This document shows, one piece after another, positions 1 through 8,073 of a stretch of 64,000 nucleotides of DNA. The DNA comes from Acetobacteraceae bacterium. GTDB taxonomy: Bacteria > Pseudomonadota > Alphaproteobacteria > Acetobacterales > Acetobacteraceae. Numbering within the stretch: the first letter of the stretch is position 1; the number at the start of each line of letters is the position of its first letter. The notes below the pieces were generated by a model that was not told the origin of the DNA, did no database searches, and worked only from the letters and a program-made list of their open reading frames with translations. A program made the position numbers and the translations under genes. Location of the stretch: assembly GCA_004843345.1 (NCBI GenBank), contig CP039460.1, positions 248,001 through 312,000 on the forward strand, in the 5' to 3' direction.

Positions 1-182
1 TTCTATTTCTAAATCTAACGCCAAAGTAATCTAGAAATTGTACTTATCAAAATACCGTTGTATTCAATAAGTTTTCAACTATCCGCTAAACTTGTCTCTC
101 CCTGCTATATAAAATAGCGCTAACCTTATGTCTTTAAATTCGTAAGGTGAAAATTATTTTCACTTTACCGGCTCTTAAGTAG

Positions 183-2561
183 ATGCATATCAACTTCACC
201 CCCATTTTTGTTGGTAAAAGAAAAAGCAGCAGGTGTCTTTTATCAAGAAAATGGGGCTCTAAAAATCTCTCTTTTTTCAAAAAACAGAGATTTCCGGCCT
301 TCAAAAAGAAATATATTTTCCTGCCATTTTTATGCTTACTAGAGCTTCCTTATCCTCAAAAATTAGAAGCGAAAGAAAATATATTTTTTAGACGAAACAG
401 CTCATCCCAAGAAATAGAGAGAAAAGAAACAAAGGAAAATTCTTCTGAAAGAATTCTTGTCCGTGGTGAACCTGCGGATCCAGACAAAATCACAAAAGAT
501 GTTTCTGGCACTCGTGCTCATTATCTCAATAAAAACGCAGATTTCGGCCCAATGGGAAACCTTCCTTTAAAAAAAACTCCCTTTTCCGTTTTCCAAATTA
601 GCCACGACGTTATAGAGAATCAACAACTACGCTATGCCTCCCAAATGTTGAGTTTTAACCCTTCGGTTCAAATTCATACGACTGGAAGCCCTGCTTCTGT
701 TGAAATCGAAAATCGTGGTTTTCTTAACAACACTTTTGCTAACTCGCGCCTTGATGGTCTCAATTCCATTATGTCCACACCACTCGCTTCAGAAATGGTG
801 CAAAACATGACAATTCTAAATGGACTTGCCGGTGCAATGTATGGTCCTGAGAGCCCTGCGGGTGTCGTCAATACAACCTTAAAACGTCCAACCGAAATCC
901 CCTTTTTTAACTTTAATTTTGGTTATGACGCCTCTGGATCCCCACTGGAATCCTTAGATACCTCTCTTGGGAAAGGCCCTATTAAAATTCGCTTCAATTA
1001 CATAAATCAAACAGGCCAAATGTATGTCAAAGGCATGAATCAATGGCGTGATGCCTATAGTGGCGATATTGATATTCAACTCGATAAACGTACAAAATTA
1101 GAGCTGGATGCTGGACAGTACAATATGTCCTATTCTGGAATGCCTGGACGTTTTACATATGGTATGAATATGTCTCTTCCACAAGCTCCTAGCGCCGCAA
1201 CGCCTGGCTTTGGACAAAATTATAGTGGTGTTAATTTCTCCAGCACTTATGGCATTATGAAACTAAAGCATGATTTCAGCCCCAATTTTCATTTTTCTAT
1301 CGGCGGACTCTATGAAGTTTCACCTCGCTATACACATGGCATAACAAATCAATTACTCAATACCCTAGGCGCATTTAAACAAACAGCTTCAGCACAGCCT
1401 TCTGGCAATCAATACGGTATTTGGAGTAATTATGCCTATATTAATGCAACGCTGCACACAGGACCGCTTCTTCATCATCTAAATTTAGGCACAAACGGCT
1501 ATGAAGGTTATGAAAATTCTCCTACACGCTATCAACTTGGAATCGATGTTATTCCAAACGATAACCTTCATAACCCCATTATTGCCCCTTCTGGCACTGA
1601 GCCAAAAGAGACTGGCAGTTATAGACAAAATGCCATTACGCAACAAAGCCTGCTAGTCGGAGATCAAATAGATATAGGAAAATTCTTTACAGTTACGGGG
1701 CAATTTTCTTTTGGCTATACTAATGTCAAAAATTGGAAACGTACTGGAGCTCCAGGTTATCCAAATGGATCTTATCTGATTTCGCCTTCTGGCGGATCTC
1801 GGGCTATGGGCTCTTTTTCTCCTGCGGTTGGCTTTAATTTTCATCCAATAAAAAATCTCTCTGCCTATTTTAATTGGGGAAAATCAACTGGTGTCGGAAG
1901 TTCTGCTTCTGCTGGATCTGCCAATGCTGGAGAAATGCTCCCTATTTATCATTCAGAACAATTTGAAGGAGGGATTAAATATCTCTACCAAAACCGTCTC
2001 AGTATTAATCTAGATGGATTCAGCATTGAAAGTCCCTATGCTTTTACTGATCCAAATACAAGAATTTATGGGTATAACGGCATTCAAAAAGATACGGGCA
2101 TTGAATTTCAAACTTCTGGTGCGTTAACGAAAGATATTTCCATTTTAGGGGGTGTAACCTATCTTCACCCTCTCATTGAGCATGCCGCTACCTCTTCTGG
2201 AATCAACAATATGCTGGCTGCAGGAGTTCCGGCCTGGAATGTCAATTTTCTCTTAGACTATCATCCCAAAATTTTGCACGGCATCGCCTTTAATGCCAAC
2301 ACCCATTATACCAGTGCCCGACCAGCGAATATCTATAATACGACATGGGCAGATCAGTATGTTACGCTCGATTTAGGGATGCGTTATTCTACAAAAATTT
2401 GTGATCATATAATGGTCTTCCGAGGGGAAGTCGATAATGTCACAAATGAAACCTATTGGAACTCTCTTTCTCCTTCTGCAAGCCCTGGAGCTTCGGGCAC
2501 AAACGGCGCAACACTTGGTCTTCCAAGGGTTTGGCATATCACCGCTTCTGTTTACTTTTAA
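183..2561 (+). CDS. TonB-dependent outer-membrane receptor
   Basis: A 792-residue receptor with a plug followed by a 22-strand-type barrel, resembling the siderophore-receptor branch. The plug is seen at about residues 110-235 (LPLKKTPFSV, then the RGF and YGPESPAGVVN-type motifs) and the chain ends in the aromatic VYF expected of an outer-membrane barrel. Residues 1 to about 63 are an unusually long, Lys/Arg-rich leader; the hydrophobic core of a signal peptide lies only at about residues 45-58, so the true start could be downstream at a non-ATG codon, although no in-frame ATG is available there. It is convergent with sldA and shares the intergenic hairpin. The ligand cannot be read from sequence; because the neighbours encode a PQQ-dependent enzyme, PQQ or a metal chelate are both possible. 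Receptor call is firm, substrate unknown. Confidence 0.9.
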   Translation: MHINFTPIFVGKRKSSRCLLSRKWGSKNLSFFKKQRFPAFKKKYIFLPFLCLLELPYPQKLEAKENIFFRRNSSSQEIERKETKENSSERILVRGEPADPDKITKDVSGTRAHYLNKNADFGPMGNLPLKKTPFSVFQISHDVIENQQLRYASQMLSFNPSVQIHTTGSPASVEIENRGFLNNTFANSRLDGLNSIMSTPLASEMVQNMTILNGLAGAMYGPESPAGVVNTTLKRPTEIPFFNFNFGYDASGSPLESLDTSLGKGPIKIRFNYINQTGQMYVKGMNQWRDAYSGDIDIQLDKRTKLELDAGQYNMSYSGMPGRFTYGMNMSLPQAPSAATPGFGQNYSGVNFSSTYGIMKLKHDFSPNFHFSIGGLYEVSPRYTHGITNQLLNTLGAFKQTASAQPSGNQYGIWSNYAYINATLHTGPLLHHLNLGTNGYEGYENSPTRYQLGIDVIPNDNLHNPIIAPSGTEPKETGSYRQNAITQQSLLVGDQIDIGKFFTVTGQFSFGYTNVKNWKRTGAPGYPNGSYLISPSGGSRAMGSFSPAVGFNFHPIKNLSAYFNWGKSTGVGSSASAGSANAGEMLPIYHSEQFEGGIKYLYQNRLSINLDGFSIESPYAFTDPNTRIYGYNGIQKDTGIEFQTSGALTKDISILGGVTYLHPLIEHAATSSGINNMLAAGVPAWNVNFLLDYHPKILHGIAFNANTHYTSARPANIYNTTWADQYVTLDLGMRYSTKICDHIMVFRGEVDNVTNETYWNSLSPSASPGASGTNGATLGLPRVWHITASVYF

Positions 2562-2583
2562 TCTGTTGCGCGTCTCTATAACG

Positions 2584-2618
2584 AAAAAGGGGCGAATTCG
2601 ATATTGTAAACGCCCCTT
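2584..2618 (-). terminator. Intrinsic terminator of sldBA
   Basis: An 8-bp stem (AAGGGGCG with CGCCCCTT, arms 2587-2594 and 2611-2618) around a 16-nt loop. On the minus strand the hairpin is followed by a T run, fitting termination of the sldBA transcript; on the plus strand the T run is absent, so it would stop the receptor gene poorly. Confidence 0.7.
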
Positions 2619-2645
2619 CTCCTACCCTAAATCAGCAGGAAGCAA

Positions 2646-4859
2646 TCAGTGTGCTTTCGTTAGCTCTTCTGAGCCTTCTGGCAAAGCATAAACGACCAGC
2701 TGATCGCTTACTGGCGCTTCCATAAAATGATGCCCCCCTGCAAAAATAGCCACATATTGACGGCCATCTTGCATATATGTGATCGGCGTCGCTTGTCCTC
2801 CACCTGGTAAAATATCATGCCATAATTCTTTGCCCGTTTTTATGTCGAATGCACGAATTTCGTTATCCGTTGTTGCTGCCACAAAAGCAACGCCACCAGC
2901 GGTCACGATGGGGCCACCATTATTAGGGAGACCGATACGCAGAGGTAAATGTGTCGGAATCCCAAACGGGCCATTTGCACGCGCATTCCCTAAAGGATGC
3001 CACCATAACACCTTATGTTTTTTTAGGTCAATGGCGGTAATCTGCCCATAAGGTGGTTCAAAACACATCATATGTGTAAAACTATTCCAAAAAGGCGAGA
3101 CGACAACCCCATAAGGTGTTTCTGCCTGTGCTCCAGCGCCTTCAGCACCGCCGGAACCGACCTTATGATTTGGATTGTCGAGCGGAATAAGCCCTATATT
3201 ATCAGCCTTTTTCCGTGTCACAAGCTGATCATACATCGGAAGAACATTCCAATTTGCCAGCATAATTCCTGTTCTATCATCATAAGAAATAGACCCCCAA
3301 TCCGACCCACCATTATAGCCTGGAAATTCGATCCATGGACGATCAATACTGGGGGGCGTAAAGGGACCAACATAATGAGCCTGCCGAAATTTAAGACGAC
3401 ACACCAGCTGATCCAATGGGGACATCCCCCACATATTCCTTTCCTTCAACATTGGCATTCCCAATGTTGGCACACCGATAGACCAGGGTTGCGTTGGACT
3501 TCTTACATCGTCTGAAACACCGCCTTCGGTAGGTGCAGGAAGTTCTTTAACAGGAAAATCATCAAGAGGTTTGCCTGTTTCACGGTTTAGAACAAACGTC
3601 TGACCACGTTTGGTCGGTACAATCATCGCAGGAATAAGTTGTCCCTGATCATCCGTATAGTCAAAAAGTGTCGCTTGGGATCCAATGTCGTAATCCCACA
3701 CATCTTTGTGTGTTGTTTGAAAAACCCAACGAGGTTCACCGGTACGCACATCAATCGCAACAATAGCAGATGAAACCTTATTTTCTGCTGGAGAACGCAA
3801 AGCTGAAAAATAATCGACCGCAGAAATCCCAGTAGGCACATAAACCAAACCCAGTTTATTGTCTCCTGTCATCGCCGCCCAAGAATTAGGTGTCCCACGG
3901 GAATAAAATGCTCCTGCGGCAGGTTGATGATGATTTTGAGGATGATTGACATCCCATGCCCAAATAAAACGACCGCTTTCCGCATCATAACCACGAATGA
4001 CACCTGAAGGCGCCCACCGTCGCTGCCCATCAAGAACTTCCGCATTAACGACAGCCACACCATTAACAATAGGCGGCGGTGTCGTCATAGAGACAAACCC
4101 CGGAACAGATTCTCCCATTCCCTGCATAAGATTTACTTGGCCAGAGTAACCAAATGCCTTACATAACTTACTATTTTCCGCATCTACTGCGATTAAACGC
4201 ATATCAAGCGTTCCCTCAATAATACGATTATGACAAGGCTGCCCTTCTGGAACAACAGACGATGTAAAATATGTCACCCCCTTACAAGCGGCCGTATACG
4301 GAATGGATTCATACTTCTCTCCTGATTTAAATCTCCAAATTTCCTTTCCTGTACGAGGATCCAATGCCATCATATCATTCAGGGCGGAACACATATAAAT
4401 TCGATCCCCAACTTTAATGGGGGTCGTTTCCGCAGCCCACTTATTTACCTTGCCTTTCGGTGGCAGACTGCCTGTATGGTAAACAAATACCCTTTTTAAT
4501 TTTTTTACATTTTCTGGAGTAATCTGTGAAAGCGGAGAGTAACGACTTTCTTTGCTGTCATGACCATATACTGGCCAGTCTGCTAACGCTGGATTCTCCC
4601 CAACCTGCGCCACTGGTGTCGGGAGATCTGATGCCAAAATTTCATCAATATCTGGTAAATTAGCAGCATTCACTCCCTCAGCTTGAGGACTATTTGGCGA
4701 TGGTGGGTCAAAAGCAGAGTTTGTTTTTGCCAAAACATCCGCTTGTCCTCCACCTGGGCCAGGAACATCAAGAGAAGGAGGAATTTGCGCAAGCGCTGAA
4801 GTGCTAATTAAAACCCCTAAAAAGGTCAGCGCATATCGGCTTTTTATGTATCTCATCAT
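2646..4859 (-). CDS. sldA: PQQ-dependent polyol (glycerol/sorbitol) dehydrogenase, catalytic subunit
   Basis: A 737-residue PQQ propeller quinoprotein with a cleavable signal peptide (residues 1 to about 24, ending ALA-Q), so the catalytic domain works in the periplasm and passes electrons to membrane ubiquinone. The Gluconobacter SldA-like N-terminal signature VNAANLPDI, the WDYDIGSQ loop and the C-terminal GGGQATP and GGHH motifs are present, and the length matches SldA (about 740) rather than full-length membrane glucose dehydrogenase (about 800), which carries its membrane domain in the same chain. The membrane part is the separate gene sldB immediately upstream, 3 nt away; the ribosome-binding AGGTGA is formed by the end of sldB, suggesting coupled translation. 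Two adjacent ATG codons (4859, 4856) are possible starts. Likely oxidises glycerol to dihydroxyacetone and other polyols to ketoses; exact substrate range is inferred. Confidence 0.88.
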   Translation of the reverse strand: MMRYIKSRYALTFLGVLISTSALAQIPPSLDVPGPGGGQADVLAKTNSAFDPPSPNSPQAEGVNAANLPDIDEILASDLPTPVAQVGENPALADWPVYGHDSKESRYSPLSQITPENVKKLKRVFVYHTGSLPPKGKVNKWAAETTPIKVGDRIYMCSALNDMMALDPRTGKEIWRFKSGEKYESIPYTAACKGVTYFTSSVVPEGQPCHNRIIEGTLDMRLIAVDAENSKLCKAFGYSGQVNLMQGMGESVPGFVSMTTPPPIVNGVAVVNAEVLDGQRRWAPSGVIRGYDAESGRFIWAWDVNHPQNHHQPAAGAFYSRGTPNSWAAMTGDNKLGLVYVPTGISAVDYFSALRSPAENKVSSAIVAIDVRTGEPRWVFQTTHKDVWDYDIGSQATLFDYTDDQGQLIPAMIVPTKRGQTFVLNRETGKPLDDFPVKELPAPTEGGVSDDVRSPTQPWSIGVPTLGMPMLKERNMWGMSPLDQLVCRLKFRQAHYVGPFTPPSIDRPWIEFPGYNGGSDWGSISYDDRTGIMLANWNVLPMYDQLVTRKKADNIGLIPLDNPNHKVGSGGAEGAGAQAETPYGVVVSPFWNSFTHMMCFEPPYGQITAIDLKKHKVLWWHPLGNARANGPFGIPTHLPLRIGLPNNGGPIVTAGGVAFVAATTDNEIRAFDIKTGKELWHDILPGGGQATPITYMQDGRQYVAIFAGGHHFMEAPVSDQLVVYALPEGSEELTKAH

Positions 4860-4862
4860 ATA

Positions 4863-5213
4863 TCACCTTTCAGACTGGTAGCGCTTCAGAGCAGGAAAAA
4901 CAGCAACAACCCAGAAAAAAATTAGCGTTGGTCCCAAGAGGCGGGGCAACCAGCCCCACCAATCCATCCCGCACTCCCATATTGTCCAGAAAAATGTTCC
5001 TGCCCAAGCTAACAGATAAATCCAGCCTCCAGCTTCACGCAGCAAAAACAATAAAATACCTGCCAATAGAATAGCGGCGCCAAAAACAACATAATATGGC
5101 GATCCACCCAGCAGCACTAATCTTACACCGTCCCAAACGAGGAACAGCCCCATACCAGCTAAAAGAAAACCTAAGAACCTTATTGAAAGCCTAACAACAC
5201 TACCCATTGTCAC
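4863..5213 (-). CDS. sldB: PQQ-dependent polyol dehydrogenase, small membrane subunit
   Basis: A small protein (114-116 residues) with four to five predicted membrane segments, homologous in style to the N-terminal membrane anchor of quinoprotein glucose dehydrogenase (LLGGSPYYVVFGAAIL, then WECGMDWWGWLPRL). In Gluconobacter the separate SldB subunit is needed for activity of SldA. The longest frame starts at a GTG (5213), but AGGAG is only 4 nt from it and 10 nt from the ATG at 5207, which is the more plausible start. It lies 108 nt downstream of tpiA on the same strand and 3 nt upstream of sldA. Confidence 0.85.
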   Translation of the reverse strand: MTMGSVVRLSIRFLGFLLAGMGLFLVWDGVRLVLLGGSPYYVVFGAAILLAGILLFLLREAGGWIYLLAWAGTFFWTIWECGMDWWGWLPRLLGPTLIFFWVVAVFPALKRYQSER

Positions 5214-5321
5214 CTAGCTCCTATTCCTTTTTGGCACTGCCCCTCATCATTCTCACAGTCGTCTCAGCGCCATTTTTAGTATAAATATAGTTCCTGCAAT
5301 CTCTGCCACTTTAAACGTAAC

Positions 5322-6122
5322 CTATGCACTGCCATGAACGATATCTAAAACCTGTTCAGCACATACACTTGCCCTGCCTATTAAAATGCCATCCACTCCA
5401 GTCTGAAAAACTGCAGCCGCTTGAAGACCCGTCATCACAGCGCCACCGTAAAGAAGAGGCGGTAAAATAGCAGAGGTCAAATGCTCCTGCAGAATCTCCC
5501 GAATAATCATAAGGCTTTTTTTAATTTGCTCTGTAGAAGCCATATCAACAGCACCCACGGCCCATATTGGCTCATACGCTAGAAGACCCACAAAATTTTT
5601 AGGTAAAGATTCTGTAATCTCCCTAAACAAAGCCTCTTTTACTTGACCTTTATTGTGCTCAATCAAAGTTTCTCCAACACAGACAATCGGAATAAGCCCC
5701 GTCTGAATTGCCATACATGTCTTACTTTTTACTTCGGCACTGCCTTCTCCATGGATGATACGCCTTTCAGAATGCCCTAACAGGACATATTCCACACCAA
5801 CCGATGCTAAAAGTTCAGCAGGAACATCTCCTGTAGCCCCCTTAGGCAAGCTACAATCCTGTGCTCCCACACTCATATCTCCTATTTGCTTTGCCGAAGA
5901 AAGCTTTTCATAAACACTATAAAGCTGTGTAAATGACGGGCAAAGAACAATCTTCGTGCCTGCAGGTATCGATTTTTCTGAAAAGCCTCTTACGATATCA
6001 TCCACCAGCGCCATCGCTTGATGATTGCTTTTTGTCCGAACCTTCCAGTTCCCAATAATATAACGTGAATACCTTTTAGAAACTTTTTTGATTGCCTCTA
6101 CCTCTGAAGAAAACTTGTGCAT
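5322..6122 (-). CDS. tpiA: Divergent triosephosphate isomerase
   Basis: A TIM-barrel isomerase of 266 residues interconverting dihydroxyacetone phosphate and glyceraldehyde-3-phosphate. The start was set at the ATG at 6122 because a strong AGGAGG lies just before it and it follows the dhaK stop by 13 nt; the longer frame to 6245 would overlap dhaK. The catalytic residues are visible: GNWK near residue 25, GHSERR (electrophilic His) and the AYEPIWAVG stretch (catalytic Glu). The flexible lid loop is unusual: it reads AVGAVDMAS where most isomerases have AIGTGKTAT, and the phosphate-binding YGGSV is YGGAV. This suggests a specialised paralogue serving the adjacent dihydroxyacetone kinase; a standard copy may exist elsewhere in the genome. 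Activity towards normal substrate is likely but not assured. Confidence 0.85.
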   Translation of the reverse strand: MHKFSSEVEAIKKVSKRYSRYIIGNWKVRTKSNHQAMALVDDIVRGFSEKSIPAGTKIVLCPSFTQLYSVYEKLSSAKQIGDMSVGAQDCSLPKGATGDVPAELLASVGVEYVLLGHSERRIIHGEGSAEVKSKTCMAIQTGLIPIVCVGETLIEHNKGQVKEALFREITESLPKNFVGLLAYEPIWAVGAVDMASTEQIKKSLMIIREILQEHLTSAILPPLLYGGAVMTGLQAAAVFQTGVDGILIGRASVCAEQVLDIVHGSA

Positions 6123-6135
6123 GTTCCCCTCCTTT

Positions 6136-7773
6136 TTATGACATATCCACCTTAGAAATTGCTTCAAAAACCCGTGCCACACCCTCTGCACCGGCATCTG
6201 GTATGCCAACCAAACGTTCAGGAGGTACATAAGAAGAGCGTCCAACCCTCGCTTTCATACCTTTAGTAGCATCTGCCCCCATACGAGCAGCTTTGGCAGC
6301 TTCAGCGATGCTTCCACCTTTTGCTAGACACTCAGCTGCTGGAAGCAAAGCATCAATAACAGTGCGATCCCCTTGTTTCGATCCACCATATTCCTGCATT
6401 TTTTTGACACCCTGCAAGAGTCCTTTTCTCCAATCCGTTTCTTTGCCCGCATTTGAAAAAAGAATAGAAAATAAGGCGCCACTTGTTCCACCTGAATAAT
6501 GAGAAAGTAAACGTCCTAAAACAGTAAATAATAAAGCCGTATTCGCAAAAGGAAGTTCTGTCCTTTTATTTTGAATTTTGCGAGCCGCTTCTGCGTATGT
6601 AGATCCTGTGTCTCCATCACCTGCAGTAGCATCCAAATTATTCAACACACCTTCATTCTTTAATAAAACATTCAATGCTGCGTCTAAATTCTTTTCGACT
6701 TCAGGATTTGAACTCGCTGGAATATCCTCAAAACTTTTAGAAGCTGACGAAGAAATGATAAGCGGCTTAATGTGATAAGGAACAGGCGGTTTCCAATAGA
6801 GTGGTTCTGCCGGAGCTTGAAGTAAATTTAATAAATCTTCGCGGATAGGCATCACCGTCAATGAAACACCTTTAACATCCAGCCCTTCGCAAAATTGCAC
6901 TGGTGCAATAATAAACTTTACACGTTCCGCAAGCTTTGTTCGTCCAATTGCAGAAACAATAGCTAAAGCTTCCAACTCTGGACTTCCAGCCATCATATTG
7001 ACCAAAAGAAGAAACTCTCCATCTTTAGGCGCACGCTCAAGCAAACGTTCTGTCAAAGTCATCATTAGCTGATCTAATGGCGCATATGGAATAGTTTCAA
7101 CGCCAGGCTCGCCATGAATCCCAATTCCTATTTCGACAACATCTTTCCCAAGTAACTCAACATCCTCTGCATCATATGGATGAACACGTGAAAGTCCCAA
7201 TCCGATCGTATAAATTGATGAAGCAGTCTCACGTGCAAGTGCGGTAACTTCTTCCAGCGACTTCCCTGATTCGGCAGCAGCACCTGCGACCTTATGAACA
7301 AGCAATGTCCCAGCAAGGCCACGTGGTTTTATTCCCTCGCCCAAAGCAACATCATCGGAAACCAATACCATTTCTACTTTCAAATCTAAGGCTTGAGCCT
7401 GTGAAACAGCGCTCGCAAAATTAAGCCTATCGCCCATGTAGCTTTTGACAATTACAAGGCAACCGGCCTCGCCAGTTACGGCTTTGATAGCCGTCAAAAT
7501 ATCTTCACTGCCAGGAGAAGCAAATAACGCACCACTAACTGCGGATGTTAACATGCCTCGGCCAACAAATCCTGCATGCATCGGTTCATGGCCTGCACCG
7601 CCTCCAGAAATGACAGCGACTTTTCCGTTATTTGGATCCCAATCTGCACGAACGATAACATAACTACCGCCCGTATTTTTTAACATTTCCAAATCTGCGC
7701 CATAGGAGGAATTTAACAAGCCTTCTAACGCATCTTTTACGATTGTTTCTCGGCGATTATAAAAGCGTTTCAT
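6136..7773 (-). CDS. dhaK: ATP-dependent dihydroxyacetone kinase (fused DhaK-DhaL)
   Basis: A 545-residue cytoplasmic kinase converting dihydroxyacetone to its phosphate with ATP. The DhaK half (about residues 1-330) contains GGGAGHEP and the substrate-binding HAGFVG segment; the DhaL half (about 350-545) has the nucleotide/Mg-binding AGDGDTGST. A single fused chain indicates the ATP-using Citrobacter/yeast type rather than the phosphotransferase-dependent three-protein type. First gene of the minus-strand block followed by tpiA (13 nt) and then sldBA, so the product of the periplasmic dehydrogenase can be taken into central metabolism. GGAG is 9 nt before the ATG. Confidence 0.93.
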   Translation of the reverse strand: MKRFYNRRETIVKDALEGLLNSSYGADLEMLKNTGGSYVIVRADWDPNNGKVAVISGGGAGHEPMHAGFVGRGMLTSAVSGALFASPGSEDILTAIKAVTGEAGCLVIVKSYMGDRLNFASAVSQAQALDLKVEMVLVSDDVALGEGIKPRGLAGTLLVHKVAGAAAESGKSLEEVTALARETASSIYTIGLGLSRVHPYDAEDVELLGKDVVEIGIGIHGEPGVETIPYAPLDQLMMTLTERLLERAPKDGEFLLLVNMMAGSPELEALAIVSAIGRTKLAERVKFIIAPVQFCEGLDVKGVSLTVMPIREDLLNLLQAPAEPLYWKPPVPYHIKPLIISSSASKSFEDIPASSNPEVEKNLDAALNVLLKNEGVLNNLDATAGDGDTGSTYAEAARKIQNKRTELPFANTALLFTVLGRLLSHYSGGTSGALFSILFSNAGKETDWRKGLLQGVKKMQEYGGSKQGDRTVIDALLPAAECLAKGGSIAEAAKAARMGADATKGMKARVGRSSYVPPERLVGIPDAGAEGVARVFEAISKVDMS

Positions 7774-8073
7774 TTCGAGAATCTCCGTATAAATAGAGAA
7801 AATTTCTTGCCTAAATAGCCAAGTCTATTTGGAGGACTCTGGGCTAAATAGCTTGTTTATTCTTTTACAACGCGCCACAAAAATGCGGATGTCAATCTAA
7901 AAAGGACCTCATCACTCTTTTTTATAGAGAGTTCTTTTTGCTCATCTCTTCAATCCATCTGGATTACGCGAAAAGTTAGCTTTTAAAGTAGAAAAAACGG
8001 CTGAATTCAAAAAAAGAATGTCATCTCCAGCTTTATCAAAGAGTCTTTTTTACAAAATCATTTAAGAAAAAGG
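7774..8073. other. Noncoding region upstream of dhaK
   Basis: This 300-nt stretch between dhaK and the ABC-F gene (which ends at 8074) has no convincing gene. It holds the dhaK leader, a pair of direct repeats at 7811-7852 described separately, and an imperfect hairpin-forming stretch around 7904-7936 (AAAAGGAC and GTTCTTTTT arms) whose role is unclear. No confident sigma-70 promoter was recognised. Confidence 0.5.
7811..7852. promoter_or_regulatory. Direct repeats, possible regulator sites before dhaK
   Basis: CTAAATAGC occurs twice, at 7811-7819 and 7844-7852, 33 nt apart (about three helical turns), with a related inverted copy (TCTATTT) between them. They lie 38-79 nt upstream of the dhaK start, where a transcription factor could act. 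Which factor is unknown. Confidence 0.3.

Noticed and set aside
2646-5213. sldB-sldA considered as a split or broken glucose dehydrogenase gene
   Set aside because: The two-gene form with 3-nt spacing, an own signal peptide on the large subunit and the SldA-type N-terminal motif match the natural SldAB arrangement.
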